The notes under the pieces were generated by a model that was given only the letters and a program-made list of their open reading frames with translations, was not told the origin of the DNA and did no database searches. Both the position numbers and the translations under genes were made by a program. Shown piece by piece: positions 38,577-47,918 of a DNA stretch of 64,000 nt (positions within the stretch are counted from its first letter, which is position 1; every line of letters starts with the position of its first letter). The stretch spans positions 1 through 64,000 of the forward strand of contig JARLGR010000110.1 in NCBI GenBank assembly GCA_031292665.1, given 5' to 3'. Source of the DNA: Mycobacterium sp. (GTDB lineage: Bacteria > Actinomycetota > Actinomycetes > Mycobacteriales > Mycobacteriaceae).

Positions 38577-39256
38577 CCAGTGTGTTGATCGTGGAGGACG
38601 AGGAGTCGCTTGCCGATCCGCTGGCCTTTCTCCTGCGCAAGGAGGGCTTCGAGGCCACGGTGGTGACCGACGGGCCGGCCGCGCTTGCCGAGTTCGACCG
38701 CGCCGGCGCGGACATCGTGCTGCTGGACCTGATGCTTCCGGGCATGTCCGGCACCGACGTGTGCAAGCAGCTGCGCGCCCGTTCCGGCGTGCCGGTGATC
38801 ATGGTGACCGCCCGTGACAGCGAGATCGACAAGGTGGTCGGCCTGGAGCTCGGCGCCGACGACTACGTGACGAAGCCGTATTCGGCGCGGGAGTTGATCG
38901 CCCGGATCCGCGCGGTGCTGCGCCGTGGCGGTGACGACGACTCCGAGATCGGCGACGGCGTCCTGGAGTCCGGGCCGGTACGGATGGACGTCGAGCGCCA
39001 CGTCGTGTCCGTCAACGGTGACGCGATCACGTTGCCGCTCAAGGAGTTCGACCTGCTCGAGTACCTGATGCGCAACAGCGGCCGGGTGCTGACCCGCGGC
39101 CAGCTCATCGATCGGGTGTGGGGTGCGGACTACGTCGGCGACACCAAGACGCTCGACGTCCACGTCAAGCGTCTGCGGTCCAAGATCGAAGCCGACCCGG
39201 CCAACCCGGTGCACCTGGTGACGGTGCGGGGGCTGGGCTACAAGCTCGACGGCTAG
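38573..39256 (+). CDS. regX3: Response regulator RegX3
   Basis: A 227-residue OmpR/PhoB-family regulator (Rv0491 orthologue). The receiver domain has phospho-acceptor Asp52 in [12 protein letters not shown] and the conserved Lys in [14 protein letters not shown]-terminal winged helix runs to GLGYKLDG. It activates phosphate-starvation genes. The ATG overlaps the senX3 stop. Its TAG stop is part of a CTAG that also supplies the stop of the convergent oxidoreductase gene. Confidence 0.96.
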   Translation: MTSVLIVEDEESLADPLAFLLRKEGFEATVVTDGPAALAEFDRAGADIVLLDLMLPGMSGTDVCKQLRARSGVPVIMVTARDSEIDKVVGLELGADDYVTKPYSARELIARIRAVLRRGGDDDSEIGDGVLESGPVRMDVERHVVSVNGDAITLPLKEFDLLEYLMRNSGRVLTRGQLIDRVWGADYVGDTKTLDVHVKRLRSKIEADPANPVHLVTVRGLGYKLDG

Positions 39257-41130
39257 GGGCGGGCGCCGACCACCTCGTCGGCAACCCCTAACGCCAGCGC
39301 CATGATCGACACCTGGGGGTTTACCTCCGGGCAGCTGGGCAGGATCGACGCGTCGGCCACCCACACGCCGTGCACGCCGCGAAGCCGGCCGGTCTCGTCG
39401 ACCGGGCACCGTTGCTCGTCGACGCCCGCGGCCGCGGTGCCCGTCGGGTGGAAGGCGGCCAGGTGCAGGGTCCGCGGGTCGCATCGGCGCAGCGCATCCT
39501 GCAGCGCGGGCACCGACGCCACCGTCGGCGCACCCGGGAAGCCGGTGAGCACCTCCACCGCACCCGCGGCGAACAGCAACCGGCCCATGGCCTCGATCGC
39601 CACCACCAGCTTGGCGACGTCTTCTCGGGCGATGTTGTATCGGATCAGCGTCTCGCCGCGCGCCGATGACACCGAGCCGACGCCGCGATCGGCCACCATG
39701 GCGCCGAACGTCGCGACGTGCGTCGCCCGTTCGAGCCAGCCCAGCAGCTCGGCGCCGTAGCCGGGAAAGACCATCGACCCCATCCCCGGCGGTGTGGAGG
39801 TGGCCTCGATCAGCACGCCGTGCGACTCGTGCAACTCGTCGACCGCGGCGCTTTGCAGCACGCCGCGCCAGGCGACCACGTCGTCGTCGAAACGCCCGGC
39901 GAGCATCGTCGCCGGATGCAGCGCGAGGTTGCGCCCGAGGCGCGGGTGCGCGCCAAGTCCGCTGCGCTGCAACAACCCCGGCGTCTCCGTGGCGCCGGCG
40001 GCCACGACCACCGTGTCGGCGAGGACGTCCAGCGCCGTGCCGTCGGGCCGGCGGGCCCGCACGCCGCGGGCGCGTCCGTTGTGATGCAGCACCCTCTCGA
40101 CGCGGGCCTGGGAGATGATGCGCGCGCCCGCGGCGCACGCCTGGGGCAGCGCGTTGAGGTGCACCCCGAACTTGGCGTTGCGCGGGCAACCGATCGCGCA
40201 CTGGCAGCAGCCTTCGCAGCCGGGCGCATTGCGCGGGATCGGCGCCGCACTCCACCCGAGGGTCGCGGCGGCGTCGAGCAGCAGCCGCCCGTTGCGCCCC
40301 ATGAACTGCAGCGGCACGGGCGCGACGCGCAGGGTCCGTTCGACGTCGTCGAGCCGGTCGGCCAGCCGGTCCGCGTCGGCCAGGCCGAGCCCGAATTCGT
40401 CGCGCCAACGCCGCTGAACGGCCTGCGGCGGCCGGTAACAGGTGCCGGAGTTCACGACGGTCGTGCCTCCGACGGCCCGGCCGATCGGCAGCACCACCGA
40501 CGGGCGTCCCAGCGCCACGGTCGCCCCGGCCCCCCGGTACAGACCGGCATAGCGGTCCATCGGGTGGGTGGTGCGGAACTCCTCGACCGTCCAGCGCCGC
40601 CCCTCCTCGACCAGCACGGTGTCGAAGCCGCGCCGCGCCAGGGTGCGGGCCGCCATCGCGGCGCCGGCGCCGGACCCCACGATCACCGCGTCGGCGGTGA
40701 CGACGGACGGGCTGTCGTCCGAGGGGATGACGGTCAGTGGCGCATCGGGGCGCGCCACGTCGTGCTTCTGCGCGCGGGAGAGCAGTTCCGGCGCATAGGT
40801 GTCGGCACCGTTGGCGAGCAGCACGATCGCCTTCATGGCTTCCAGGGCCGCACCCGCCTCCGGGTTGAGCGCGGCGACCCGGCGCAGCACCCGGTCCCGC
40901 TCGCCGGCGTCGAGCCGCGACAGCGACCGGCCGGTGGTCAGGTAGCCGGCCGCGGACACGCTGAGCAGCCCCGCCCGCATCGCTATCCGTGACGTCGCCG
41001 GCAACTGCCGCAGGTAGCGGTCGACGCGAGCGACGAGCCGGGCCGGTGCCGGGCCCCCGTGCTCCTCGGGCAGCAGCGCGGTCCCGAACTCCGCCAAAGA
41101 GGCCCGGGCCCGATCGGCGAGACGGCTCAT
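39253..41130 (-). CDS. GMC-type FAD oxidoreductase with Cys cluster
   Basis: A 625-residue flavoprotein (Rv0492c equivalent). A helical N-terminal domain of about 140 residues precedes the FAD motif AVIVGSGAGAAMAARTLARRG. The GMC signature region VGGTTVVNSGTCYRPP follows. A Cys-rich stretch, CEGCCQCAIGCPRNAK, could bind a metal or Fe-S centre. The C-terminus has HPTGTAAAG and the second GMC motif SCPEVNPQVSIMALA. It resembles long-chain alcohol or cholesterol-type oxidases. The ATG (41130) overlaps the next upstream gene by four bases. The substrate is unknown, with lipid alcohols plausible. Confidence 0.86.
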   Translation of the reverse strand: MSRLADRARASLAEFGTALLPEEHGGPAPARLVARVDRYLRQLPATSRIAMRAGLLSVSAAGYLTTGRSLSRLDAGERDRVLRRVAALNPEAGAALEAMKAIVLLANGADTYAPELLSRAQKHDVARPDAPLTVIPSDDSPSVVTADAVIVGSGAGAAMAARTLARRGFDTVLVEEGRRWTVEEFRTTHPMDRYAGLYRGAGATVALGRPSVVLPIGRAVGGTTVVNSGTCYRPPQAVQRRWRDEFGLGLADADRLADRLDDVERTLRVAPVPLQFMGRNGRLLLDAAATLGWSAAPIPRNAPGCEGCCQCAIGCPRNAKFGVHLNALPQACAAGARIISQARVERVLHHNGRARGVRARRPDGTALDVLADTVVVAAGATETPGLLQRSGLGAHPRLGRNLALHPATMLAGRFDDDVVAWRGVLQSAAVDELHESHGVLIEATSTPPGMGSMVFPGYGAELLGWLERATHVATFGAMVADRGVGSVSSARGETLIRYNIAREDVAKLVVAIEAMGRLLFAAGAVEVLTGFPGAPTVASVPALQDALRRCDPRTLHLAAFHPTGTAAAGVDEQRCPVDETGRLRGVHGVWVADASILPSCPEVNPQVSIMALALGVADEVVGARP

Positions 41131-41456
41131 ACCAGGCGCCCGAGCCGGCGGCCCAGCTTGATAAAGAACGGATAGGTCGCGAAGATGGCCCCCGCCGCGG
41201 CGTGCATGGGCCAACGCAGCTGCTCGGTTTGCACGCCGAAAACCCCGCTGTTCCACATGAAGTCGCGGCCGCCGCTGGCACGGAAGGGACGCCACAGCAG
41301 TCCGAGTCCGGGCACGTTGTTGTAGAGGCCGAACGACCCGCCGAAGAACACCCCGAGGGTGGCGGCCTCGGCGACGTCGCGACGGTCCGACGGCAGGCGC
41401 CGCTCGATCAGCACTCCTGCGGCGAACAGCAGCGGCGGGTCGAAGAGAAAGCTCAT
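41127..41456 (-). CDS. Small conserved protein coupled to the GMC oxidoreductase
   Basis: A 109-residue protein (Rv0492A equivalent) with two weakly hydrophobic segments (FDPPLLFAAGVLIE; AAGAIFATYPFFIKLG) and a central aromatic- and Gly-rich part with GLLWRPFRASGGRDFMW. It overlaps genes on both sides by ATGA, so all three of the operon are translationally coupled. It may be an accessory or membrane subunit for the oxidoreductase; that is inference from context. Confidence 0.72.
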   Translation of the reverse strand: MSFLFDPPLLFAAGVLIERRLPSDRRDVAEAATLGVFFGGSFGLYNNVPGLGLLWRPFRASGGRDFMWNSGVFGVQTEQLRWPMHAAAGAIFATYPFFIKLGRRLGRLV

Positions 41457-42415
41457 GTCGGGATCCTTTCGTTGGGCTCGGGCGCCTGGGCGCCGCGCAG
41501 GCCGACCTCGGCGTGCCCGGTGCCCAGCACCGACCACTGCCGGTCGTCGATGTCGATGTGGATGTCGGCCTGCTCGGTGTTGGTGCACACCGCCGTGCCG
41601 CCGTCGGGATCGGTGTACTGCAGGCTGACGCACCGCTCCGGGGGCTGGTCGACCCGGATCAGCACCGTGCGACCGCCGATGCGTCCCTCCAGCTGCCAAT
41701 GCCGCACGCCGAGCGTGGTCCGCATCCGCAGCGACGGCAGTCGCGTTGTTAAAGGGCCTGCCGGCCAGTCCTTTCCGTCGATGCGGAGGCGCACGAACGC
41801 CATCGGCGCCAGCCGGCGCAGGCCGGGCTTGTGCGACACGGCGGTGACCGCCTCCACGACGTCGCCGCCACCGAGGTCGGCGTGGATCCAGCCCCAGCGC
41901 TTGGCGTTGCCGTGCCCATAGATGTGCGCGACGCCGCCGCGCCAGCCGTCGACCCGGTGGGCGTCGTCGCCGACGGTCAGAGACCCGGTGAAGTCCGCGG
42001 TGGGGGCGAGCACCACCTGGGCGCCCGGGAGTAACTCGCGTTCCCATGCGGCGCGGGGAAAGGTCCACAGCGGCGCAGCGCCGTCCCTCCAGGACAGATC
42101 CCACGCAAGTGACCCGGCCCCCCCGCTCAACCGTTCCGGCGCCACTCGCGCCCCCGCGGCGTCGAACCAGGCCGGGCCGCTCGCGGGCCGGACGGGTTCG
42201 GGGCCGAACCGCTCGGTGCGCGGTGGGCCGTCGGCGGGAAACCGGGTCACCCAACCGTGCGCGTACGCGGCGCCCCGCAGCGGTGCCACCGTCTCGCAGT
42301 GCACCCACAGGCCCGCGCGCGTCACCGGATCCGACAGGGTGGCGTACCAGACCTCCAAGCGCCCTGCCTGGCCCCGCCAGCGCGGCGTCGCGGCCGATCG
42401 CAGTTCCTCGTCCAT
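41453..42415 (-). CDS. Conserved protein, possibly lipocalin/CrtC-like
   Basis: A 320-residue protein (Rv0493c equivalent), first gene of the three-gene operon. It is rich in beta-strand and Trp ([32 protein letters not shown]), a pattern seen in hydroxyneurosporene-synthase or tocopherol-cyclase-like folds. There is no signal peptide or catalytic motif that I can identify with certainty. It is divergent from a FadR-type regulator across 66 bp, which probably controls it. Confidence 0.7.
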   Translation of the reverse strand: MDEELRSAATPRWRGQAGRLEVWYATLSDPVTRAGLWVHCETVAPLRGAAYAHGWVTRFPADGPPRTERFGPEPVRPASGPAWFDAAGARVAPERLSGGAGSLAWDLSWRDGAAPLWTFPRAAWERELLPGAQVVLAPTADFTGSLTVGDDAHRVDGWRGGVAHIYGHGNAKRWGWIHADLGGGDVVEAVTAVSHKPGLRRLAPMAFVRLRIDGKDWPAGPLTTRLPSLRMRTTLGVRHWQLEGRIGGRTVLIRVDQPPERCVSLQYTDPDGGTAVCTNTEQADIHIDIDDRQWSVLGTGHAEVGLRGAQAPEPNERIPT

Positions 42416-42465
42416 CGCTCGCCTCCGATCGGTCGGTTGACGGTGCTCCCGCCCGGTCGGTCCAC

Positions 42466-42489
42466 TATATTGGTTGAGCCAATGAACCA
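42466..42489 (+). promoter_or_regulatory. -10 and inverted-repeat operator at the FadR-type gene
   Basis: TATATT at 42466-42471 is a good -10. It is overlapped by ATTGG-ttgag-CCAAT (42469-42483) and by the nested TGGTT...AACCA (42471-42489), which spans the ATG at 42482. GntR/FadR proteins bind TGGT...ACCA sites, so this is a likely autoregulatory operator controlling the divergent operon too. Confidence 0.55.
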
Positions 42490-43198
42490 GTCAAGCCCGC
42501 TGCCGCCGCTCGATCGCCAGCGCGTCGACGAACAGATCGCCGCGTCGATCGCCGACGCCATCCTCGACGGCGTCTTCCCGCCGGGCTCGGCCCTGCCGCC
42601 CGAGCGCGAACTGGCGGAACAACTCGGCGTGAACCGCACCTCCCTGCGACAGGGCCTGGCCCGGCTGCAGCAAATGGGGTTGATCGAGGCGCGGCACGGC
42701 AGCGGAAACGTGGTGCGCGACCCGCAGGGGCTCACCCATCCCGCGGTGGTCGAGGCGCTGGTCCGCAGGCTGGGCCCGGAGTTCCTGGTCGAGCTCCTGG
42801 AAGTCCGGGCGGCGCTGGGACCGCTGATCGGCCGCCTGGCCGCGCGCGCTCCCGGGGACGCCGACGCGCTAAGCGCCGCACTGAGCGCCGTGCAGGAGGC
42901 CGGCGGTGCCGCGGCGCGTCAGGCCGCCGACCTCGCCTACTTCCGGGTGCTCATTCACAGCTGCCGCAACCGCGCGCTGGGGTTGCTGTACCGCTGGGTC
43001 GAGCAGGCCTTCGGCGGCCGCGAGCACGAGCTCACCCCGGCCTACGACGACGCCGCCGCCGTGGTGGCCGACCTGCGGGCGATCACCGACGCGGTATCGG
43101 CGCGCGACGAGGAGGCCGCCGCCGCGGCGGTCGAGGCGTACCTGCGCGCCAGCGCGCAGCGGATGGTGTTGTCCTACATCACCAGACAGGCGACCTGA
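42482..43198 (+). CDS. GntR/FadR-family transcriptional regulator
   Basis: A 238-residue FadR-subfamily regulator (Rv0494 equivalent). The winged helix covers residues 15-85 ([29 protein letters not shown]), and the FCD/FadR C-terminal helical domain binds the effector. Rv0494 is reported as a starvation-induced, acyl-CoA-responsive repressor. I took ATG 42482; it is preceded by a -10 only 11 bases away, so the leader is very short. An operator-like inverted repeat covers the start. Confidence 0.88.
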   Translation: MNQSSPLPPLDRQRVDEQIAASIADAILDGVFPPGSALPPERELAEQLGVNRTSLRQGLARLQQMGLIEARHGSGNVVRDPQGLTHPAVVEALVRRLGPEFLVELLEVRAALGPLIGRLAARAPGDADALSAALSAVQEAGGAAARQAADLAYFRVLIHSCRNRALGLLYRWVEQAFGGREHELTPAYDDAAAVVADLRAITDAVSARDEEAAAAAVEAYLRASAQRMVLSYITRQAT

Positions 43199-43208
43199 CC
43201 GGTCGCGG

Positions 43209-43994
43209 CTATTCGGCGATCCGAGTTGCCGGGTGCACCGCGACGAGCCCCAAGCTGCTGCGGCGCTTGCACATTGCCGCCAGCTCCGCATACGCCTTCG
43301 CGCCGAGCAGCTCCGCGAGCTCGTCGGCGAGGGTTTGCCACACCTGCTTGGCGCCGACGTGGGCGGCGGGATCGCCCGTGCAGTACCAGTGCAGGTCGGC
43401 GCCGCCGGAGCCCCAGCCGCGCCGGTCGTATTCGGTGACGGTGGTCTTGAGGATCTCGGTGCCGTCGGGCCGCGTCACCCACTCCTGGCTGCGCCGGATC
43501 GGCAGCTGCCAGCACACGTCGGGCTTCATGGTCAGCGGTGCCACGCCGAGCTTGAGGGCCTTGGTGTGCAGGGCGCAGCCGGCGCCGGCGGGAAAGCCGG
43601 GCCGGTTCAGGAAGATGCACGCGTCCCTGTGCTTGCGCGTGCGATACATGTCCTGGCCGTCGTGCTCGTCGAGTTCGAGGTAGCCCTTGCGGCCCAAGCC
43701 CTTCTCGCGGAATTGCCAATCGTCGTCGGTCAGCTGCTGCACCGCATCGTCGAGCCGGGCACGGTCGTCGTCGTCGGACAAGAACGCGCCGTGCGAGCAG
43801 CACCCGTCGTCCGGGCGGCCCGCCACCGTGCCCTGGCAGGCCGGGGTGCCGAACACACAGGTCCAGCGCGACAGCAGCCAGGTGAAGTCGGCCGCGATCA
43901 GGTGTTCGGGATTGTCCGGGTCGTAGAACTCCACCCACTCGCGGGCAAAGTCCAGCTCCACCTCCTGACCGGGCTCCGGGTGCGAATTCGCCAC
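43209..43994 (-). CDS. Conserved cysteine-rich protein
   Basis: A 261-residue protein (Rv0495c equivalent). Cysteines are arranged as [36 protein letters not shown] and WYCTGD, suggesting a metal or Fe-S site of the kind found in zinc/iron-chelating YkgJ-like proteins. I chose GTG 43994 ([14 protein letters not shown]); an in-frame TTG at 44015 is less likely. It is convergent with the FadR-type gene and divergent from ppx. No function is assigned. Confidence 0.75.
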   Translation of the reverse strand: MANSHPEPGQEVELDFAREWVEFYDPDNPEHLIAADFTWLLSRWTCVFGTPACQGTVAGRPDDGCCSHGAFLSDDDDRARLDDAVQQLTDDDWQFREKGLGRKGYLELDEHDGQDMYRTRKHRDACIFLNRPGFPAGAGCALHTKALKLGVAPLTMKPDVCWQLPIRRSQEWVTRPDGTEILKTTVTEYDRRGWGSGGADLHWYCTGDPAAHVGAKQVWQTLADELAELLGAKAYAELAAMCKRRSSLGLVAVHPATRIAE

Positions 43995-44088
43995 GGCGTC
44001 AACGTTAGACCACAATTCCGGCTGACCGACCCGCTGACACCCGGACCCGCCACACCGGGGTCCGACAGTCCGGTCCCCGTCACCCGAC

Positions 44089-44094
44089 TAGTTT
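44089..44094 (+). promoter_or_regulatory. -10 element of ppx
   Basis: TAGTTT (TANNNT) ends eight bases before GTG 44102, again consistent with a leaderless transcript. Confidence 0.45.
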
Positions 44095-44101
44095 GTTTAC
44101 C

Positions 44102-45118
44102 GTGCGATTGGGCGTGCTCGACGTGGGCAGCAACACGGTTCATCTGCTGGTGGTCGATGCCCACCGCGGCGGGCATCCCACGCCCATGAGTTCGACGAAG
44201 GCCACGCTGCGACTGGCCGAGTCGATCGACGGCTCGGGCAAGATCACCAAGCGCGGTGCCGAGAAGCTGATCTCCACGATCGACGAGTTCGCCAAGATCG
44301 CGGACAGCTCGGGCTGCGCCGAGCTGATGGCCTTCGCCACGTCCGCGCTGCGCGACGCCGAGAACTCCGACGACGTGCTGTCGCGGGTACGCAAGGAGAC
44401 CGGCGTCGAGCTCAAGGTGCTGCGCGGCGTCGACGAGTCACGGCTGACATTCCTGGCGGTGCGCCGCTGGTACGGGTGGAGCGCCGGGCGCATCATCAAC
44501 CTCGACATCGGCGGCGGTTCGCTCGAGCTGTCCAACGGCGTGGACGAGGAGCCGGAGGTCGCCCTCTCGCTGCCGCTGGGCGCCGCACGGCTGACACGCG
44601 AATGGCTGACCGACGACCCGCCCGGCCGGCGCCGGGTGGCGATGCTGCGCGACTGGCTGGACGCGGAGATGGCCGACGCCGCCGTGAACGTGCTCGACGC
44701 GGGCGCCCCGGACCTGGCGGTGGCGACGTCGAAGACCTTCCGCTCGCTGGCGCGGCTCACCGGTGCGGCCCCGTCCGCCGCCGGACCGCGGGTGAAAAGG
44801 ACCCTTACAGCAAACGGCCTCAGGCAACTCATATCTTTCATCTCTAGGATGACGACCGCTGACCGCGCGGAGTTGGAAGGGGTGAGCGCCGAGCGGGCGC
44901 CGCAGATCGTCGCAGGTGCCCTGGTGGCGGAGGCGAGCATGCGAGCGCTGTCGATCGAAATGGTGGATATCTGCCCGTGGGCATTACGGGAAGGTCTCAT
45001 TCTGCGCAAACTCGACAGCGAAGCTGACGGAACCGCCCTCATGGCGACGTCCGTGCGGGATGCTGGAGGGCAGGCAGTTGATCGGGACGCGAACCGGTCG
45101 AGAGGCGACAAAGCATGA
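44102..45118 (+). CDS. ppx: Exopolyphosphatase / Ppx-GppA family phosphatase
   Basis: A 338-residue member of the Ppx/GppA family (Rv0496 orthologue) that hydrolyses polyphosphate and affects (p)ppGpp-linked responses. ASKHA motifs are [13 protein letters not shown] at the N-terminus and [12 protein letters not shown] for the second phosphate loop. The catalytic Glu lies in the [12 protein letters not shown] region. It starts at GTG 44102, because the upstream TTG adds only three residues. It overlaps the next gene by ATGA. Confidence 0.9.
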   Translation: MRLGVLDVGSNTVHLLVVDAHRGGHPTPMSSTKATLRLAESIDGSGKITKRGAEKLISTIDEFAKIADSSGCAELMAFATSALRDAENSDDVLSRVRKETGVELKVLRGVDESRLTFLAVRRWYGWSAGRIINLDIGGGSLELSNGVDEEPEVALSLPLGAARLTREWLTDDPPGRRRVAMLRDWLDAEMADAAVNVLDAGAPDLAVATSKTFRSLARLTGAAPSAAGPRVKRTLTANGLRQLISFISRMTTADRAELEGVSAERAPQIVAGALVAEASMRALSIEMVDICPWALREGLILRKLDSEADGTALMATSVRDAGGQAVDRDANRSRGDKA

Positions 45119-46125
45119 CGGGACCACACTCCGACACCGAGAGTTCGGGCGCCCGGCCGATCTCGGTGGCTGAACTACTGGCCAGGAATGGGACCATTGG
45201 CGCTCCGGCGGTCACCCGGCGGCGTCGCCGGCGCCGCGGCGACAGCGACGCGGTCACGGTCGCCGAGCTGACCGGCGAGATCCCGGTGATCCGCGACGAC
45301 CACCACGTCGAGGCCGACAAAGCGGCCCATAAAGCTGCCAATGCGCCGGTCCGGGTCGCCGAAGCCCCGCCCGAGCCGGCTGAAGCCGAGCCGACCGAAA
45401 CCGACTCCAAGACCGAAGAGCAGGCGAAGGCCGCGTATTGGTCGGAACCCGAACCGCGCTGGCCCAAGTCAGCGCTACAGCCGCACCGCGCATCTGGACC
45501 GGAGCGCAGCGAGTACCCGCGGCCGCCGCGCCGCGACGACGCAGCAGAGCCTGGGCAGTCCGGCGCCGAGGACATGAGTCCCGACCCGATGGACCACTAC
45601 GCGAGCGCCCCGGTGGGCGTGATGGACGCCGAGGTCCGCGAGGCCGAACCCGCGACCGAGGATTCCGCGTACGTGCGCTCCTATCTGCGGGATTCGGACT
45701 CGACGCTGTTCGGCGGGCAGACGCTGGCCGACGAGCTGGCTCGACGGGGCGGCGCGGAGAAGACGGCGGACACGGAGGCGCCGGCGCCGGCGCCGGCCCC
45801 TGTAGGGGAGGCCGAGGGGGCCGACCGCGCGGGGGAGGCCCGCGGAATGCGCGACCGCCTCGAGGCGCTGTGGCGCGGCACCGTGGTCGTCTTGCAGTCG
45901 GTGCTGGCCGTCGCCTTCGGGGCCGGATTGTTCGTGGCGTTCGACCAGTTGTGGCGCTGGAACAGCATCGTGGCGCTGGTGCTCTCGGTGCTGGTCATCC
46001 TCGGCCTGGTGGTCGGGGTTCGGGTGGTCCGCAAAACCGAGGACATCGCCAGCACGTTGATCGCGGTCGCGGTGGGGGCGCTGATCACCCTGGGGCCGCT
46101 GGCGTTGTCGTTGCAGTCCGGCTAG
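45115..46125 (+). CDS. Membrane protein with long disordered N-terminus
   Basis: A 336-residue protein (Rv0497 equivalent). The N-terminal 240 residues are charged and Pro/Ala/Glu-rich, with a conserved [20 protein letters not shown] motif near the start, and are presumably cytosolic. Three hydrophobic helices close the protein ([55 protein letters not shown]). It is coupled to ppx by a four-base overlap. The function is unknown. Confidence 0.8.
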   Translation: MTGPHSDTESSGARPISVAELLARNGTIGAPAVTRRRRRRRGDSDAVTVAELTGEIPVIRDDHHVEADKAAHKAANAPVRVAEAPPEPAEAEPTETDSKTEEQAKAAYWSEPEPRWPKSALQPHRASGPERSEYPRPPRRDDAAEPGQSGAEDMSPDPMDHYASAPVGVMDAEVREAEPATEDSAYVRSYLRDSDSTLFGGQTLADELARRGGAEKTADTEAPAPAPAPVGEAEGADRAGEARGMRDRLEALWRGTVVVLQSVLAVAFGAGLFVAFDQLWRWNSIVALVLSVLVILGLVVGVRVVRKTEDIASTLIAVAVGALITLGPLALSLQSG

Positions 46126-46164
46126 CGCACCCATCCAGGAACCTACGCGGAACCACACAGAACA

Positions 46165-47007
46165 TTGCGCCCCGCAATCAAAGTCGGACTGTCCACGGCC
46201 TCGGTGTACCCTTTGCGGGCCGAGGCCGCGTTCGAGTACGCGGCCCGGCTCGGCTACGACGGGGTCGAGCTGATGGTGTGGAGCGAGGCGGTCAGTCAGG
46301 ACATCGCCGCCGTCGAGAAACTGTCCAGGCGCTACCGCGTGCCGGTGTTGTCCGTGCACGCCCCCTGCCTGCTGATCTCGCAACGGGTGTGGGGCGCCAA
46401 CCCGATTCCCAAACTGGAACGCAGCGTGCGGGCCGCCGAGCAACTCGGCGCGCAGACCGTCGTCGTGCATCCGCCGTTTCGCTGGCAACGTCGCTACGCC
46501 GAGGGGTTCACCGAGCAGGTGGCGGCCCTCGAGGCGTCGAGCGACGTCCTGGTGGCCGTGGAGAACATGTTCCCGTTCCGCGCGGACCGGTTCTTCGGGG
46601 CCGGCCAGTCACTGGAACGGATGCGCAAGCGCGGCGGCGGCCCCGGGCCGGCGATCTCGGCTTTCGCGCCGTCCTACGACCCGCTGGACGGCGACCACGT
46701 GCACTACACGCTGGACCTGTCCCATACCGCGACCGCGGGCACCGACTCGCTGGACATGGCGGGGCGCATGGGCGCGGGTCTCATTCACCTGCACCTGTGC
46801 GACGGCAGCGGGTTGCCCGCCGACGAGCACCTGATACCCGGGCGCGGCACGCAGCCGACCGCCGAGGTCTGCCAGATGCTGGCCGGCGGCCATTTCGCCG
46901 GCCACGTCATCCTGGAAGTGTCCACCTCCAGCGCGCGGTCAGCCGGCGAGCGCGAGAGCATGCTCGCCGAATCGTTGCAGTTCGCCCGCACGCACCTGCT
47001 GCGCTGA
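46165..47007 (+). CDS. Xylose-isomerase-like TIM-barrel protein
   Basis: A 280-residue AP-endonuclease-2/xylose-isomerase-like barrel (Rv0498 equivalent). Metal-ligand candidates occur in SVHAPCLL, VVHPPFRWQ, VAVENMFPF, LDLSHTAT, HLHLCDG and LEVSTSS. I use the TTG at 46165 (MRPAIKVGLSTAS), because no ATG or GTG starts near the conserved N-terminus. It could be a sugar isomerase or phosphodiesterase-type enzyme; the substrate is unknown. Confidence 0.85.
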   Translation: MRPAIKVGLSTASVYPLRAEAAFEYAARLGYDGVELMVWSEAVSQDIAAVEKLSRRYRVPVLSVHAPCLLISQRVWGANPIPKLERSVRAAEQLGAQTVVVHPPFRWQRRYAEGFTEQVAALEASSDVLVAVENMFPFRADRFFGAGQSLERMRKRGGGPGPAISAFAPSYDPLDGDHVHYTLDLSHTATAGTDSLDMAGRMGAGLIHLHLCDGSGLPADEHLIPGRGTQPTAEVCQMLAGGHFAGHVILEVSTSSARSAGERESMLAESLQFARTHLLR

Positions 47008-47042
47008 GTCGCGGTGATTCTCAGAAGACCACTCAGGAGACC

Positions 47043-47894
47043 ATGAACGCGTTATTCACCACCGCCATGGCGTTGCGGGAGGTCGATCCTGGCGTATTTG
47101 ACGGCGAACTGAACAAGCACTGGACCATCGGGCCCAAGGTCCACGGGGGCGCGATGCTGGCGCTGTGCGCCAACGCCGCGCGCACCGCGTGCGACGGGCA
47201 GTCGGCCGGGCTCGAGCCGGTCTTGGAACCAGTGACGGTGTCGGCCAGCTTCCTGTCGGCGCCGGATCCCGGGCCGATGCGGCTGGTGACGTCGATCCGC
47301 AAGCGGGGGCGCCGGATCAGCGTCGTCGATGTCGAGCTGACCCAGGGCGAGCGCACCGCGGTACACGCCGTGGTCAATCTCGGCGAGCCCGAGCACTTTC
47401 CGCCCGGCGGCGGGGACGCCGGCTGTGGGCCCCTCCTGTCGGCAAACCCGGTGCTGGACCTGATGGCGCCGGAACCGCCCGACGACATCCCGCCGATCGG
47501 GCCCGGCCATCCGCTGGCCGGCCTGGTGCACCTCGGGGAGGGCTGCGACGTGCGGCCGCTGCTGTCGACGATGCAGCTCCGTGATGACGGGCGCCCGCCG
47601 ATGATCCAGATCTGGGCGCGCCCGCGCGGCGTGGCCCCGGACCCGCTGTTCGCGCTGATGTGCGGCGATCTGTCCGCCCCGGTGACCTTCACCGTGGACC
47701 GCACCGGCTGGGCGCCCACCGTCCAGCTCACCGCCTTCCTGCGGGCTGTGCCCGCCGATGGCTGGCTGCGAATCATCGCCACCTGCATGGAGATCGGCCA
47801 CGACTGGTTCGACGAGGACCACATCGTCGTCGACAGCTTGGGCCGCCTCGTGGTGCAAGCACGCCAACTGGCTCTGGTCCCCCCGCCCCGCTGA
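47043..47894 (+). CDS. Acyl-CoA thioesterase-like double hotdog protein
   Basis: A 283-residue TesB-type thioesterase-family protein (Rv0499 equivalent). Two hotdog halves cover about 10-120 and 165-280. VHGGAMLALCANAAR is the first hotdog helix and GHDWFDEDHIVVDSLGRLV the end of the second. A TCAGGAGACC ribosome-binding region precedes ATG 47043. It may hydrolyse acyl-CoA esters; the substrate range is unknown. Confidence 0.82.
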   Translation: MNALFTTAMALREVDPGVFDGELNKHWTIGPKVHGGAMLALCANAARTACDGQSAGLEPVLEPVTVSASFLSAPDPGPMRLVTSIRKRGRRISVVDVELTQGERTAVHAVVNLGEPEHFPPGGGDAGCGPLLSANPVLDLMAPEPPDDIPPIGPGHPLAGLVHLGEGCDVRPLLSTMQLRDDGRPPMIQIWARPRGVAPDPLFALMCGDLSAPVTFTVDRTGWAPTVQLTAFLRAVPADGWLRIIATCMEIGHDWFDEDHIVVDSLGRLVVQARQLALVPPPR

Positions 47895-47918
47895 TCAAAA
47901 GAAGCCGGGCTGTCTGCG

